From assembly GCF_016583565.1 (NCBI RefSeq), contig NZ_NRRF01000047.1:1-40114 (forward strand): DNA of 40,114 nucleotides. The letters are read 5' to 3'. Positions within the stretch are counted from its first letter, which is position 1, and the number at the start of each line of letters is the position of its first letter. The notes under the pieces were generated by a model, which saw only the letters and a program-made list of their open reading frames with translations, did not search any database and was not told the origin of the DNA. A program made the translations under genes and the position numbers. Origin of the DNA: Thiocystis violacea (GTDB lineage Bacteria > Pseudomonadota > Gammaproteobacteria > Chromatiales > Chromatiaceae). This document shows, piece after piece, positions 17,089-26,152 of the stretch.

Positions 17089-17162
17089 TGGGATGGGTTT
17101 CGCGGCCATCGGCCGCTGGCGCTTTTCCTGCGACAACCTGCCGGGCCGCTCTACCCATCCTA
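17089..17162. repeat. Palindromic repeat between narI and the TDT gene
   Basis: Imperfect inverted arms GTGGGATGGGT...GCGGCC and GGGCCGCTCTACCCATCCTA surround a central part that contains its own stems. The GGATGGGT/ACCCATCC cores (17091-17098 and 17153-17160) are perfect. The GTAGGATGGGT...ACCCATC type of repeat is widely dispersed in gammaproteobacteria. Its position in the 118-base gap may reduce read-through from narI into the downstream genes. Confidence 0.6.
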
Positions 17163-17168
17163 CGGCCG

Positions 17169-18701
17169 CTACCGATTCGCAACCTGCCCAGGCGGCAGGA
17201 TGTCCTGCTCGAGGTAGGCGATGATCGCCCAGATCCGCTCTGACCCCAGATTGGCGTAGTGGGGCATGAGCCACTCGTCCTTCGCGCGGGGCATCCCGGC
17301 GGCAATGCGGTAGTAGAGCTGCGTCGGGCTCGATCCGCCCTTCAGCGGCTCCGTCCTCAGATTCCGAGGCGGGATGACGTGTCCGGCGGCATCCGTTCTG
17401 AGCTTGGTCAGCACACCGTCGCCCGCGCCGCTGGCACCGTGGCAGACGGTGCATTGGCTGGCGTATTCCTGCTTGCCCTGCGCAATCATGGCCGGGGTCG
17501 TCGCGGGTCTCGGGGGGATCTGGATCCGTTCGCCGGGCACGGGCCGATCCTTCCACAGAAAGTTGACCGTTTCGATCAGGGAATCCACCTGACGTTCGGA
17601 CAGTCGACTGAAACCCGGCATTCCCGAACCCTCCAGTCCATTGACAACCACGTGACGCAGATCGGCGTCCGAGGCGACACCATTGTTGGTCGAAATGAAC
17701 TGGAAGTGCCCGGTCGTGAGATCGCGCGGGACAGCGGTGAACGTCGGCGACTTGGCACCAGGACCATCGCCCTGCCCCTCCAGGCCGTGGCACCGGGCGC
17801 ACTGACTCACATAGAGCGGATAGCCGTCGAGCACCGGGCGCGAGCGGGCGGCATCGGATCGGACCGCCGTCATCGTCGTCGCCTGCGCCTCCTGAACCAG
17901 ACCATCCATGCTCGGCCCCGGCAAGATCAGACCGATCAGGCCCAAGACCACGAGGACGCCGCCGGCCAGGTACGTCATATAGGACTTATCCGTCACCCCT
18001 TTGAATTCCCAGCACCCCAGCACCCAGCCGTTCTGGAACTTCTTCGCCGCGGTGCGCAACACCTGATAGGGCCGGACGAGATAGTTGACAGGCAGCGTCC
18101 AGGCGTGGATCAGCTTGGTAAAGGGAAAGTAAGCCGCGAAGGCGAAGGCGAGCAGCACATGGAGCTTGGTCAGCAGCGGCGCCGAGGCCATCAGCTCCGG
18201 CTGCGGAGACAAACGCCAGAGACTCGCGAACCAGGGGGCGGCCGTGAAGGACACACCCCAGATTTTGTGGACAAGGGCCTGGTAGATGGCAATGCCCAGA
18301 ATCGCGATCAGAAAGCCATGCACGGCATAGTCGTCCGGCTGGCTCATGGCGCGCATTTCCGGCACCTGCACCCGGCGCGCCAGCGCAATGATCGAGCCGG
18401 TAATGGCAGCTAGACCGCCGAGCGTCGCCATCCAGAAGAAGGCCCCGACCCAGGTACCCCACCCCAGGATGCCGCCGATCAATCCGGCAAGGTGGCCGAA
18501 GAAGACCAGGAAGATGCCCCAGTGCAGCAGATGCGTCGCCAGGCCAAGGATGTCGCGGCCGAGAAAGATGCCGCTGGCGCGGGTGCTCATGCCGAAGGGC
18601 CGGTAGACCATGCGGATGAAGGGCACCACGAAGAAGAGCGTGAGCGCCACGTAGGGAAAAACACCCCAGATGAGATAACTCGAACCCAGATAGTCGTTCA
18701 T
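17169..18701 (-). CDS. narI: Respiratory nitrate reductase gamma subunit fused to a dihaem cytochrome c
   Basis: NarI is the membrane cytochrome b that passes electrons between quinone and NarH. Residues 1 to about 210 hold the NarI helices with candidate haem b histidines in ATHLLHW, FFGHLAG, KLHVLLA and KLIHAW. An additional helix at about 246-264 (YLAGGVLVVLGLIGLI) should bring the chain to the periplasm. Two class I cytochrome c domains follow with CARCH (301-305) and CTVCH (417-421) and candidate Met ligands in GSGMPGF and AAGMPRA. E. coli NarI (225 residues) has no such extension; this one has 510. The ATG at 18701 overlaps the narJ stop (ATGA), with GGTGGGAA upstream. The fusion suggests electron exchange with soluble cytochromes as well as, or instead of, the quinone pool. 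Confidence 0.93.
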   Translation of the reverse strand: MNDYLGSSYLIWGVFPYVALTLFFVVPFIRMVYRPFGMSTRASGIFLGRDILGLATHLLHWGIFLVFFGHLAGLIGGILGWGTWVGAFFWMATLGGLAAITGSIIALARRVQVPEMRAMSQPDDYAVHGFLIAILGIAIYQALVHKIWGVSFTAAPWFASLWRLSPQPELMASAPLLTKLHVLLAFAFAAYFPFTKLIHAWTLPVNYLVRPYQVLRTAAKKFQNGWVLGCWEFKGVTDKSYMTYLAGGVLVVLGLIGLILPGPSMDGLVQEAQATTMTAVRSDAARSRPVLDGYPLYVSQCARCHGLEGQGDGPGAKSPTFTAVPRDLTTGHFQFISTNNGVASDADLRHVVVNGLEGSGMPGFSRLSERQVDSLIETVNFLWKDRPVPGERIQIPPRPATTPAMIAQGKQEYASQCTVCHGASGAGDGVLTKLRTDAAGHVIPPRNLRTEPLKGGSSPTQLYYRIAAGMPRAKDEWLMPHYANLGSERIWAIIAYLEQDILPPGQVANR

Positions 18702-19426
18702 CGGCGTTCCCACCCTGTCATTGACAGACCTTGAGAGGACGGCTCTCCAGACGGGCTACCGATCCGCACCGGGATGGTCGCCTCGACCTCAGGGGCGAGC
18801 CAGACCGGGTCGTCGGCGAGACGCTCCTGGTCCTCCTCCGCGACCGATTCCAGCGCCTCCATCAGGAGGTCGTAGACGCTCTCGTATTTCTGCAGCGCCT
18901 TGCGCATCGGCGGAATGCCCGGCAAGAGGTACTGGTCAACGAAGCGTCGTCGCAAGCCAATGCCGTCGCGTTCCGGGTGGTCGACGCTGATCGCGAGGAA
19001 CTCGATCATCACCGGCAGGAAATCCGGCAGGTCGGCCCCGGCCAGGTCGAACCCAAAGTGCTCGTACATGGCCTTGAGTTCGATCATGTACTGGTTACGC
19101 CCGCAGGCCCCCGCGCCCCGGCACGAGTTGGGCTCGTCGTAGAGGTGCGCCCCGAGGTAGAGCGGACAGGGCGGCGTCAGCTCCAGCGTCTGGGTGTATT
19201 CATCGACATCGTGCGCGGCTGGGGAGTCCAGGAAACGCTCGATGCTCTCGCGCATCGGCGTCGCCGGCAGGACCTTGAGGTAGCGCTCCAACCGTCCCTT
19301 GTCCCGGACGGCTGGATTGAGCAACAGCTCCGCGATCACCCCGTACATGGCCCCGAGATCCCAGCCCGCCGACCCCGTCGATCCCAGTCCCTGCGAGAAG
19401 GATTCAGTCAGTCGGACTGTGCTCAT
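18698..19426 (-). CDS. narJ: Nitrate reductase assembly chaperone
   Basis: NarJ is a cytoplasmic chaperone of the TorD/NarJ family that holds apo-NarGH until Mo cofactor and Fe-S clusters are inserted. The 242-residue, acidic, helical protein shows the family segments YGVIAELLLNP, PCPLYLGAHLYDEPNSCRG and PDFLPVMIEFLA. It starts two bases after narH ends and overlaps narI by four bases, so it is translationally coupled in the operon. The extra segment around GAGACGRNQYMIELKAMYEHFGFD is found in NarJ proteins of the non-enteric type. Confidence 0.93.
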   Translation of the reverse strand: MSTVRLTESFSQGLGSTGSAGWDLGAMYGVIAELLLNPAVRDKGRLERYLKVLPATPMRESIERFLDSPAAHDVDEYTQTLELTPPCPLYLGAHLYDEPNSCRGAGACGRNQYMIELKAMYEHFGFDLAGADLPDFLPVMIEFLAISVDHPERDGIGLRRRFVDQYLLPGIPPMRKALQKYESVYDLLMEALESVAEEDQERLADDPVWLAPEVEATIPVRIGSPSGEPSSQGLSMTGWERR

Positions 19427-19428
19427 GG

Positions 19429-20979
19429 TCAGCTCCCCACACCCATCTTGTTGCCGTGGAAGGAGGTGCGCCGCTTGGGACTCTGTTCCGGAGCCAAGAG
19501 GTCGTACCCGGTGAAGCCGCGCTCCAGATAAGGCGCGTTGTCGGTGTCCTCCGTGCGGGAGGTGGCGATGACGAACCGTTCGTGGAAATGCGCCAGCGAC
19601 AGCAGCCGGTGCATGTGCCGCGCCTGCTCGATGGTCAGCCCGACGGCGTTGAGGATACTGTCATCGGTGCGACCCTCGACCCGCTCCTGCCGGCGGAACT
19701 CGCGCAGCGCGAGTTGACGCAGCAGGGCCGTTTCGACCAGCGCGGTATTGCCGGCGGCCAGCAGGCGCGCCAGGTACTCGATCGGGATGCGAAACTCCTT
19801 GAGATCCGGCAGCACCGAGCCACCATCGACCATGTCGAGCGTGCCCCGCTCATTGGGTTTGGCCGTCTGCACCGGGCTCTCCGGCGGGATGTAGAAGAGA
19901 CTGGGCAGCGTGCGGAATTCCGGATGCAGCGGCAGCGCGATCTCCCACTCCTTGACCATCTTGAAGACCGGCGAGCGCCGGCAGGCATCCAGCCAGTTGT
20001 CCGAGATCCCCTGACGCTTGGCCTCGGCGATGACCTCCGGATCGAAGGGGTCGAGGATGATGTCGCGGTGGCGCGCCACCAGATCCTTCTCATCCTTGGT
20101 GTTGGCCACCTCCGCGACGCGGTCGAGATCGTAGAGCAAGGGGCCGAGATAGCGGATACGCCCGACACAGGCCTGGAAGCACATCGGCGGTTGCCCGGTC
20201 TCCAGACGCGGGAAGCAGAGGATGCACTTCTCCGACTTGCCGGTGCGCCAATTGTAGTAGGTCTTCTTGTAGGGACAGCCGGAGACGCAGTAGCGCCAGC
20301 CGCGGCAGCGGTCCTGGTCGATGAGGACCACGCCGTCCTCCTCGCGCTTGTAGTTGGCGCCCGAGGGACAGGAGCCGACGCAGCCCGGGTTCAGACAGTG
20401 ATTGCAGATGCGCGGCAGGTACATCATGAAGGACTGTTCGAACTTCAACAGCGCCTTGCGGGCCTCCGGCGTCATATCGCTGAAGTTGTAGTCGAGCGAG
20501 CCGGTCCCCTCCTCGTGGGTGCCCGCGCCGTTGTCCTCCCAGTTGACCCCATAGGTCAGCTCGATGTCCTCCTCGCCCGTGATCTGCGACTTGGGACGCG
20601 CGACCGGCTGCGAATACTTGGTCGGCTGCTCCGAGTGCAGATCCTCGTAGGTGAAGGTGAATGGCCCCTTGCCGTAGTAGGCGTCCATCTGCGGCAGGAC
20701 CGGGTTGTAGAAGAGGCTGATCATCTCCCAGAAGCGCGACGCCTGATTGAGCTTGGGCGCGTCGCCCTCCGGGTCCTGCTTCCAGCCGCCGCGGTACTTC
20801 TCCTGGTTTTCCCATTGCTTGGGATAGCCCGCGCCGGGCTTGGTTTCCACGTTGTTCCAGAACATGTATTCCGCGCCTTCGCGGTTGGTCCAGACGTTCT
20901 TGCACGCAATGGTGCAGGTCTGGCAGCCCAGACACTTATCCAGGTTGAAGACGATTCCCATCTGTTGCTTGATGCGCAT
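19429..20979 (-). CDS. narH: Nitrate reductase / nitrite oxidoreductase beta subunit (Fe-S)
   Basis: NarH relays electrons between NarG and NarI through three [4Fe-4S] and one [3Fe-4S] clusters. All four cysteine sets are visible: C16-X2-C19-X2-C22-X3-C26; C192, C195, C200, C204; C225 with Trp228 instead of Cys, then C231 and C235 (the [3Fe-4S] pattern CRGWRYC); and C252, C255, C267, C271. The 516-residue length is in the family range. It begins four bases after narG. Segments such as WEIALPLHPEFRTL are shared by NarH and by NxrB of Nitrobacter-type nitrite oxidisers, so sequence motifs alone do not fix the direction of catalysis. Confidence 0.95.
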   Translation of the reverse strand: MRIKQQMGIVFNLDKCLGCQTCTIACKNVWTNREGAEYMFWNNVETKPGAGYPKQWENQEKYRGGWKQDPEGDAPKLNQASRFWEMISLFYNPVLPQMDAYYGKGPFTFTYEDLHSEQPTKYSQPVARPKSQITGEEDIELTYGVNWEDNGAGTHEEGTGSLDYNFSDMTPEARKALLKFEQSFMMYLPRICNHCLNPGCVGSCPSGANYKREEDGVVLIDQDRCRGWRYCVSGCPYKKTYYNWRTGKSEKCILCFPRLETGQPPMCFQACVGRIRYLGPLLYDLDRVAEVANTKDEKDLVARHRDIILDPFDPEVIAEAKRQGISDNWLDACRRSPVFKMVKEWEIALPLHPEFRTLPSLFYIPPESPVQTAKPNERGTLDMVDGGSVLPDLKEFRIPIEYLARLLAAGNTALVETALLRQLALREFRRQERVEGRTDDSILNAVGLTIEQARHMHRLLSLAHFHERFVIATSRTEDTDNAPYLERGFTGYDLLAPEQSPKRRTSFHGNKMGVGS

Positions 20980-20983
20980 GAGG

Positions 20984-23900
20984 TTATGCCCCGACGTTGA
21001 GCTGTGACTCTTGGTAGATGACCTTGCGGCCCTTCGTCTCCATCGGCTTCTTGCGGATCAGCACCACGCAGTCGCGCTCCGACGGACTGGTCCCTTGGTA
21101 GTTGAGCCAGTAGGTCCAGTTGGCATAGCCGCCGACCATGGTTGCGGGATTCATCATGATCCGCGTGGTGGCGTTGTTGTTGCCGCCGCGCAGGTCGCTG
21201 GCGCCCCGCTCCCGCGCCAGTGAGGAGAAGGGCACGTTCACGTGCCGCTCGGTCTGGTGGTAGACGATCGACATGTCGCGCGGCACCGTGTGGCTGACCA
21301 CCGCGCGGGCCACCTGGATACCGTTCTCGTTGAAGATCTCCACCCAGTCGTTGTCCTTGACGTCGATGTCGCGCGCGTCGTCGTCGTTGAGCCAGACGGT
21401 CGGCCCCCCGCGGAACATGTTCTGCATCTGCCAGGAGTCGCCGAACATGCTGTGGATGCCCCATTTCTGGTGCGGAGTGATGAAGCGGAACAACTTCGCC
21501 CCCTTCATCTTGATGTCCTCCGGATGGACATCGCCGATCGACACCATGTCCACCGGCGGCTTGTAGACCGGGAAGTCCTCGCCCAGGTCGCGGAACATGC
21601 GGTGGTCGTAGTAGATCTCCTGGCGGCCGGTGAGCGTGTGGAAGGGTTTCAGCGCCTCGATGTTGAGCGTCCAGGGCGAGTAGGTCCGACCCTTGGTCTC
21701 GATCGCCGACCAATGCGGCGAGGTCAGCGCACGCCTCGGCTGGGAGATCAGATCCGGATAGTGATAGGCGGTCTCGCGCTCCGGCTCGACGATGTGCGCG
21801 AGCGGCACCCCGCAGCGTTTCTCCAGATTCTTGAAAATCTGATAAGACAGCTCGCCGTCGCTCTCGGGTGAGATGCGCAAGATCACCTCGCAGACCTTGG
21901 CCGCGGTCGTCATATCGGGCCGACCATCTTTCTCCCCGACCAGATAGCTCTCCTTCATCTGCTCGTAGGCCTCGGCGAGATCACCCTTGATCCCCTTCGC
22001 GCCATAGCCGTTCGGCTTGGTGACGGCCGGACCCAGGGTGGTATACATGTCGTGGACCTTGGTGTAGTCCCGCGTCACGACGCTGACGTTGGGGAAGGTC
22101 TTGCCCGGAATCGGCTCGCTCTCGCCGGTGTACCAGTCGCGCAGCTCGCCCATGGGCTGCGCCAGCTCATCGGGCGTGTCCGTGCTCAGCGCCGTCATCA
22201 CCAGATCCTCGACCGGGTCCGGCAGATGCACCTTGGCCAGCTCGCTGACCTTCTCGGCGATGATCCGGAAGGCTTCCCAGTCGTGCTTGGTCTCATAGGC
22301 CGGGTCATGTGCCGGCGTGAAGGGATGCAGGAAGGAATGCAGATCCGTGCAGGTGAGATCGAACTTCTCGTACCAGTGCGCCGTGGGGAGCACGATGTCG
22401 GAGTAGTTTGCGGAGGAGTCCATCCGCAGGTTGACGTTGTAGATGAGATCCAGCTTCCCGAGCGGGGCGTTCTCGGTCCAGTCGATCTCGTTGACCATGT
22501 CCTTGGCACGGGTGTCGCCACCCAGCACGTTGTTGTGGGTGCCGAGCATGTGCTTCAGGTTCAGCTCATGCCCGCGCATGCTGGTGCCGATGAGATTGCC
22601 GCGATAGATCCAGAGCACCTTCGGGTGGTTCTTGGGCGAGTCCACGTTGGGCAGCGCGAACTTGAGCTTGCGCTCCTTGAACTGCTTGGCGACCCATGCC
22701 TTGACGTCGTCGAGGCTCTCGCAGCCGGCCTCGCGCGCGTCCCGCATGACGTCCGTCGGGTTGCGTTCGTCGAACTGCGGGAAGAACGGCAGCCAGCCGT
22801 TGCGTACGGCCAACGCATTCATGTCGGCCGCGTGATTGGCCTTGCCGGGCATCTCCTTGGCGCGCGGCGCCCACAGCGGGTCCAGACTCATGCCGTCGTA
22901 ACGCCACTGGTCGGTGTGGAAGTAGAAGTAGGACGTCGAGTTCTGCTGGCGCCCGACATTGCCCCAGTCGACCGCGTTGCCGATGGTGCCGATGGCGGCC
23001 ATGTTGCGGATCTTCTCGGTGCCCACGTAATGCGCGAAGCCGCCGCCGTTGCGACCCTGGCAGCCGGTCAGGATCCCCATCACGGCCTCGGAGCGGTAGG
23101 TCAGGGAGCCGCCGTGATACCAGTGCAGGATGCCGGAGCCGGTAATGAAGAGGCACTTGCCCTTGGTCTTCTCGGCGGTGTCAGCCCACTCGCGCGCGAC
23201 GCGGATCGCCAGGTTGCGGTCGACGCCGGTCTCCTGCTCCTGCCAGGCGGGCGTGTAGGCCTGCGTGGCGTCGTCATAGTCCTTCGGATATCCCGACCCG
23301 GATAGACCGCGGTTCACGCCGAAACTGGCGAGCAGCAGATCGTAGCCCGTGGCGACGCGCACCTTGGTGCCGTCCGCCTTGGTCAGGACGCGGCTCGGCA
23401 CGCCGCGCAGGCTTTTCTGTGCCTTCTCGCCCCGCAGCGCCGTGGTGCCGAACTCGACGTTGAAGGTGTGCGTGAAGTCGGCGTACTCGACGATGACCTC
23501 TTCGTAGTCGCCGTCCATGAGGGTCAGCATCGGGTCGAACGCCTGCCCGGTCACGGCGTCCTCGTTCTTGAGGTTCCAGCGTCCGGTCTTCTGCTCCTCC
23601 CAGCGGAAGCCGACCGAGCCGCCGGGCAGGCGCACCTCGCCGTCCTTGTCGAAGCAGGGGATCTTCCAGTCGCCCAGCTCTTCGTCCTGGTAGGCCTCCA
23701 GGTCGCTGGCGCGCAGGAAGCGGCCGCTGGCGTAGTGGTCGCCCTCCTCGTCCAGGATCACCAGGAAGGGCAGATTGGTGTACTGCCCGACGTAGTCCTG
23801 GAAGTACTGGGCGCGGCGATTGACGTGGAACTCCTGCAGGATGACGTGGATACAGGAGAGGATGAACGCGGTATCCGTGCCCGGGCGCACCGGCACCCAG

Positions 23901-24763
23901 AGGTCGGCGAACTTGGTCACGTCCGAGTAGTCCGGCGAGAGGTTGACCAGCTTGCCGCCGTTGTACTTGTGCTCGGAGGCGAAGTGGGCGTCCGCCGTGC
24001 GCGTCATGGGCAGGTTGGAGCCCATCACGATCCAGTAAGCGCTCTGATACCAGTCGGCCGACTCGTGCACGTCGGTCTGATCGCCCCAGATCATCGGCAT
24101 GACGTGCGGCAGGTCGTGGTACCACTCGTAGAAGCTGAGCATGGTCCCGCCGAGCAGGTTCGACAGGCGGTGCCCGGAGAGGAAGCTGACCATGCTCATG
24201 GCGGGGATGGGCGAGAAGGACGCCAGGTGGTCCGCGCCGTATTCCTTGATGGTGTAGATCTTGGCCGCGGCGATGATCTCGGTCGCCTCGTCCCAGGTGG
24301 TGCGGCGCCAGCCGGCCTTGCCGCGCGCGTTGCGGTAGGCCGTGGTGCGCTCGGGGTTCTCGACGATCGCGCCCCAGGCCGCGACCGGATCCTTGCCCGC
24401 CTCGCGCTCGGCGCGCCAGAAGTCGAGCAGCACGCCCCGGACGTAGGGGTATTTCGGACGTACCGGGCTATAGGGATACCAGGACGACGAGATCCCGCGC
24501 TGGCAGCCGCGCGGCTCGTAGTTCGGCGTCTCGTCGTTGATCTGGGGCCAATCCGTCTTCTGCAGCTCCCAGGTGATCATGCCGTTCTTGACGAAGACCT
24601 CCCAGGAGCAGGAGCCGGAGCAGTTCACGCTATGGCTGGTGCGCACCGACTTGTCGTACTGCCAGCGGCGCCGGTAGAAGTCCTCCCACTTGCGCGGCTC
24701 GTCCAGCTCGCGAAACCAGCGGGATTCCGCGCCGCCGTTGTCGTCACCCTTGTTCTTGCTCAT
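20984..24763 (-). CDS. narG: Nitrate reductase / nitrite oxidoreductase alpha subunit (Mo-bisPGD)
   Basis: NarG is the catalytic subunit that interconverts nitrate and nitrite at a Mo-bis(MGD) centre. At 1,259 residues it is close to E. coli NarG (1,247). The FS0 cluster ligands are H44, C48, C52 and C87 (SHSVNCSGSC ... EPRGCQRG). The Mo-ligand Asp is D231 in WGDQTDVHESADWY. There is no twin-arginine signal, so the active site should face the cytoplasm. The GCQRGISSSWY...YPYVRG region looks closer to NxrA of Nitrobacter/Nitrococcus and to non-enteric NarG than to E. coli NarG, as far as can be judged from memory. The gene starts five bases after the DUF59 gene. It could be a nitrate reductase or a nitrite oxidoreductase. 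Confidence 0.95.
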   Translation of the reverse strand: MSKNKGDDNGGAESRWFRELDEPRKWEDFYRRRWQYDKSVRTSHSVNCSGSCSWEVFVKNGMITWELQKTDWPQINDETPNYEPRGCQRGISSSWYPYSPVRPKYPYVRGVLLDFWRAEREAGKDPVAAWGAIVENPERTTAYRNARGKAGWRRTTWDEATEIIAAAKIYTIKEYGADHLASFSPIPAMSMVSFLSGHRLSNLLGGTMLSFYEWYHDLPHVMPMIWGDQTDVHESADWYQSAYWIVMGSNLPMTRTADAHFASEHKYNGGKLVNLSPDYSDVTKFADLWVPVRPGTDTAFILSCIHVILQEFHVNRRAQYFQDYVGQYTNLPFLVILDEEGDHYASGRFLRASDLEAYQDEELGDWKIPCFDKDGEVRLPGGSVGFRWEEQKTGRWNLKNEDAVTGQAFDPMLTLMDGDYEEVIVEYADFTHTFNVEFGTTALRGEKAQKSLRGVPSRVLTKADGTKVRVATGYDLLLASFGVNRGLSGSGYPKDYDDATQAYTPAWQEQETGVDRNLAIRVAREWADTAEKTKGKCLFITGSGILHWYHGGSLTYRSEAVMGILTGCQGRNGGGFAHYVGTEKIRNMAAIGTIGNAVDWGNVGRQQNSTSYFYFHTDQWRYDGMSLDPLWAPRAKEMPGKANHAADMNALAVRNGWLPFFPQFDERNPTDVMRDAREAGCESLDDVKAWVAKQFKERKLKFALPNVDSPKNHPKVLWIYRGNLIGTSMRGHELNLKHMLGTHNNVLGGDTRAKDMVNEIDWTENAPLGKLDLIYNVNLRMDSSANYSDIVLPTAHWYEKFDLTCTDLHSFLHPFTPAHDPAYETKHDWEAFRIIAEKVSELAKVHLPDPVEDLVMTALSTDTPDELAQPMGELRDWYTGESEPIPGKTFPNVSVVTRDYTKVHDMYTTLGPAVTKPNGYGAKGIKGDLAEAYEQMKESYLVGEKDGRPDMTTAAKVCEVILRISPESDGELSYQIFKNLEKRCGVPLAHIVEPERETAYHYPDLISQPRRALTSPHWSAIETKGRTYSPWTLNIEALKPFHTLTGRQEIYYDHRMFRDLGEDFPVYKPPVDMVSIGDVHPEDIKMKGAKLFRFITPHQKWGIHSMFGDSWQMQNMFRGGPTVWLNDDDARDIDVKDNDWVEIFNENGIQVARAVVSHTVPRDMSIVYHQTERHVNVPFSSLARERGASDLRGGNNNATTRIMMNPATMVGGYANWTYWLNYQGTSPSERDCVVLIRKKPMETKGRKVIYQESQLNVGA

Positions 24764-24768
24764 TGGTG

Positions 24769-25656
24769 CTATGCCTCGTGAGTTGCGGGGTCTTGCGTTG
24801 CGGGGTCTTGAGCCGTGGGGTCTTGCTGCTCGCCCTGGACGCTGTCGTAGGCCATGGAGAACGCCTTCACGAAGGGGCGGAAATCCCGGACCGTGCCGTA
24901 GATCGCCACCACCGCCTCGCGCTGCTCGTCATAAACCAGGTTGACCGCCTCGGAGCGGCCGATGGGGTGCGGGACGGCGTTGTTGTCGTGGTCCACCCAG
25001 TCCTCCTTCATTGCCTGCATGGAGACATAGAGGAGCTCGGACCTGGGATGGGCCTGCCACCAGACGCGGTAGTCCCAGCCGGCCAGCTCGATCTCACGCT
25101 GGACCGTCCGGGCCTCGGGGTCGTGCGGGTCGATGTCCCATTGCAGGACGGGGACGGCGATGTCGTAGCTGATCGCCTCGCGCGGTCCGCTGAGCGGCTG
25201 GGGTCCGCCCGGGCCATAGCCGGCCGCCGGCGCAACGTCCAAGCGGCCGAGCGTGATGGCGAGCAGGTCAGACTCTGGGAGCTCGCCGTCCTCCAGCATC
25301 TCGGCCTGCAGGGGCGTCATGAGCCGGCTGGCCGTCTGCTCGACGCGCCCGCCCTTGCGGCCCGCCTCCTTCGCCAGGTCCTGAGCGCTGCGCAGCGGCA
25401 CCTCGTGGACGTAGGGCATTGCCCGGCGAATCTGGATATCCGCGTAGCTCGCGCGCCGCAGCACCTCGCGCATCTCGTGCTCCATCGTCGCGACCTTGTC
25501 CTCATCACGCGTATCCGGCTTGAACTCGACCTCCACCATCGGCCCGATCGCGACGATGTCGCCGACGAACCCGGCCGCGACGATGTCTCGCGAGAAGCCC
25601 GGGTAGTGGACCTCCCGGAGCAGCTCGCGCACCTCCTGCGACTGCGCACTCATCAT
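24769..25656 (-). CDS. Mrp/MIP18-like (DUF59) protein with a conserved C-terminal domain, first gene of the nar operon
   Basis: About 295 residues. Residues 1-75 resemble the DUF59/MIP18 fold found at the N-terminus of Mrp and in SufT-type Fe-S maturation factors (VRELLREVHYPGFSRDIVAAG). A variable linker follows, then a C-terminal domain of about 110 residues ending in VNLVYDEQREAVVAIYGTV-DFRPFV that I do not recognise. The protein contains no cysteine. The same two-domain layout recurs at 32919-33779. It ends five bases before narG, so it is very probably co-translated with it; help in loading Fe-S clusters into NarG/NarH is an inference. The start ATG at 25656 has GAGGAG ten bases upstream; an ATG at 25674 is also possible. 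The C-terminal tail contains a small repeat (see 24780-24829). Confidence 0.8.
   Translation of the reverse strand: MMSAQSQEVRELLREVHYPGFSRDIVAAGFVGDIVAIGPMVEVEFKPDTRDEDKVATMEHEMREVLRRASYADIQIRRAMPYVHEVPLRSAQDLAKEAGRKGGRVEQTASRLMTPLQAEMLEDGELPESDLLAITLGRLDVAPAAGYGPGGPQPLSGPREAISYDIAVPVLQWDIDPHDPEARTVQREIELAGWDYRVWWQAHPRSELLYVSMQAMKEDWVDHDNNAVPHPIGRSEAVNLVYDEQREAVVAIYGTVRDFRPFVKAFSMAYDSVQGEQQDPTAQDPATQDPATHEA
24780..24829. repeat. Short tandem repeat inside the 3' end of the DUF59 gene
   Basis: Three copies of a GGGGTCTTG-containing unit of 15-18 bases encode a QDPAT-like repeated tail (DPTAQDPATQDPATHEA). The tail is absent from the paralogue at 32919, so it is probably a dispensable low-complexity extension produced by slippage. 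Confidence 0.6.
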
Positions 25657-26152
25657 GGTCTTTTCACTCCTCATCCTCCGTTGTCAGGCCCAGGAGCCGC
25701 GGCACCCATGGGGTCCGAATCGGCTGTCCTGGAGGGATGATGTCGACATGACACCTTGAGCAACCGACGTGCCAGGTAGCCGAAGACGTGCGGAGTGGCG
25801 TGGTGACGCGCTTTGCGGGAGAGTCGCGGCGAGCCGCTGCGACACTTTGTTCCCGCGGTCAGCGTGCGGTTGGGCGAATGTGTCCGATGGTGCGAGGGAG
25901 GATTGGGCGGGACTTCCCCGAAGTGGAGCCGGGAAGGCTGCTTCGTTACTCCGATGGTGATCAGTGTTTCGATGGCGGCAGTCCCTTGCGGGACTGGGCT
26001 GAATGGTCGGATACACCGGCGGGATGTCACTGGGCGAGCGCCCGCTGACGTGGCTTATCGACCTGCTGAAGCGCGGCGGTCAGGGATTACGCAGCATGCA
26101 CGCCCAGCCGCGCATGCGGCAGCATTCGCGGGGTCGGGACACCCCGCCCCGC
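25657..26152. other. Upstream region of the nar operon
   Basis: About 500 bases without a convincing gene, expected to contain the nar operon promoter. A 10-base palindrome ATGTCGACAT lies about 80 bases upstream of the DUF59 start. No Fnr-type box (TTGAY-N4-RTCAA), NarL heptamer pair or -24/-12 promoter could be recognised by eye. A perfect GCGGGGT/ACCCCGC hairpin at 26128-26147 directly follows the small gene at 26153 and may end its transcript. Confidence 0.4.

Noticed and set aside
24780..24829. CRISPR-like repeats
   Set aside because: The three short copies are in-frame slippage repeats inside a coding region, without spacers of regular length; no CRISPR array was found anywhere in the window.
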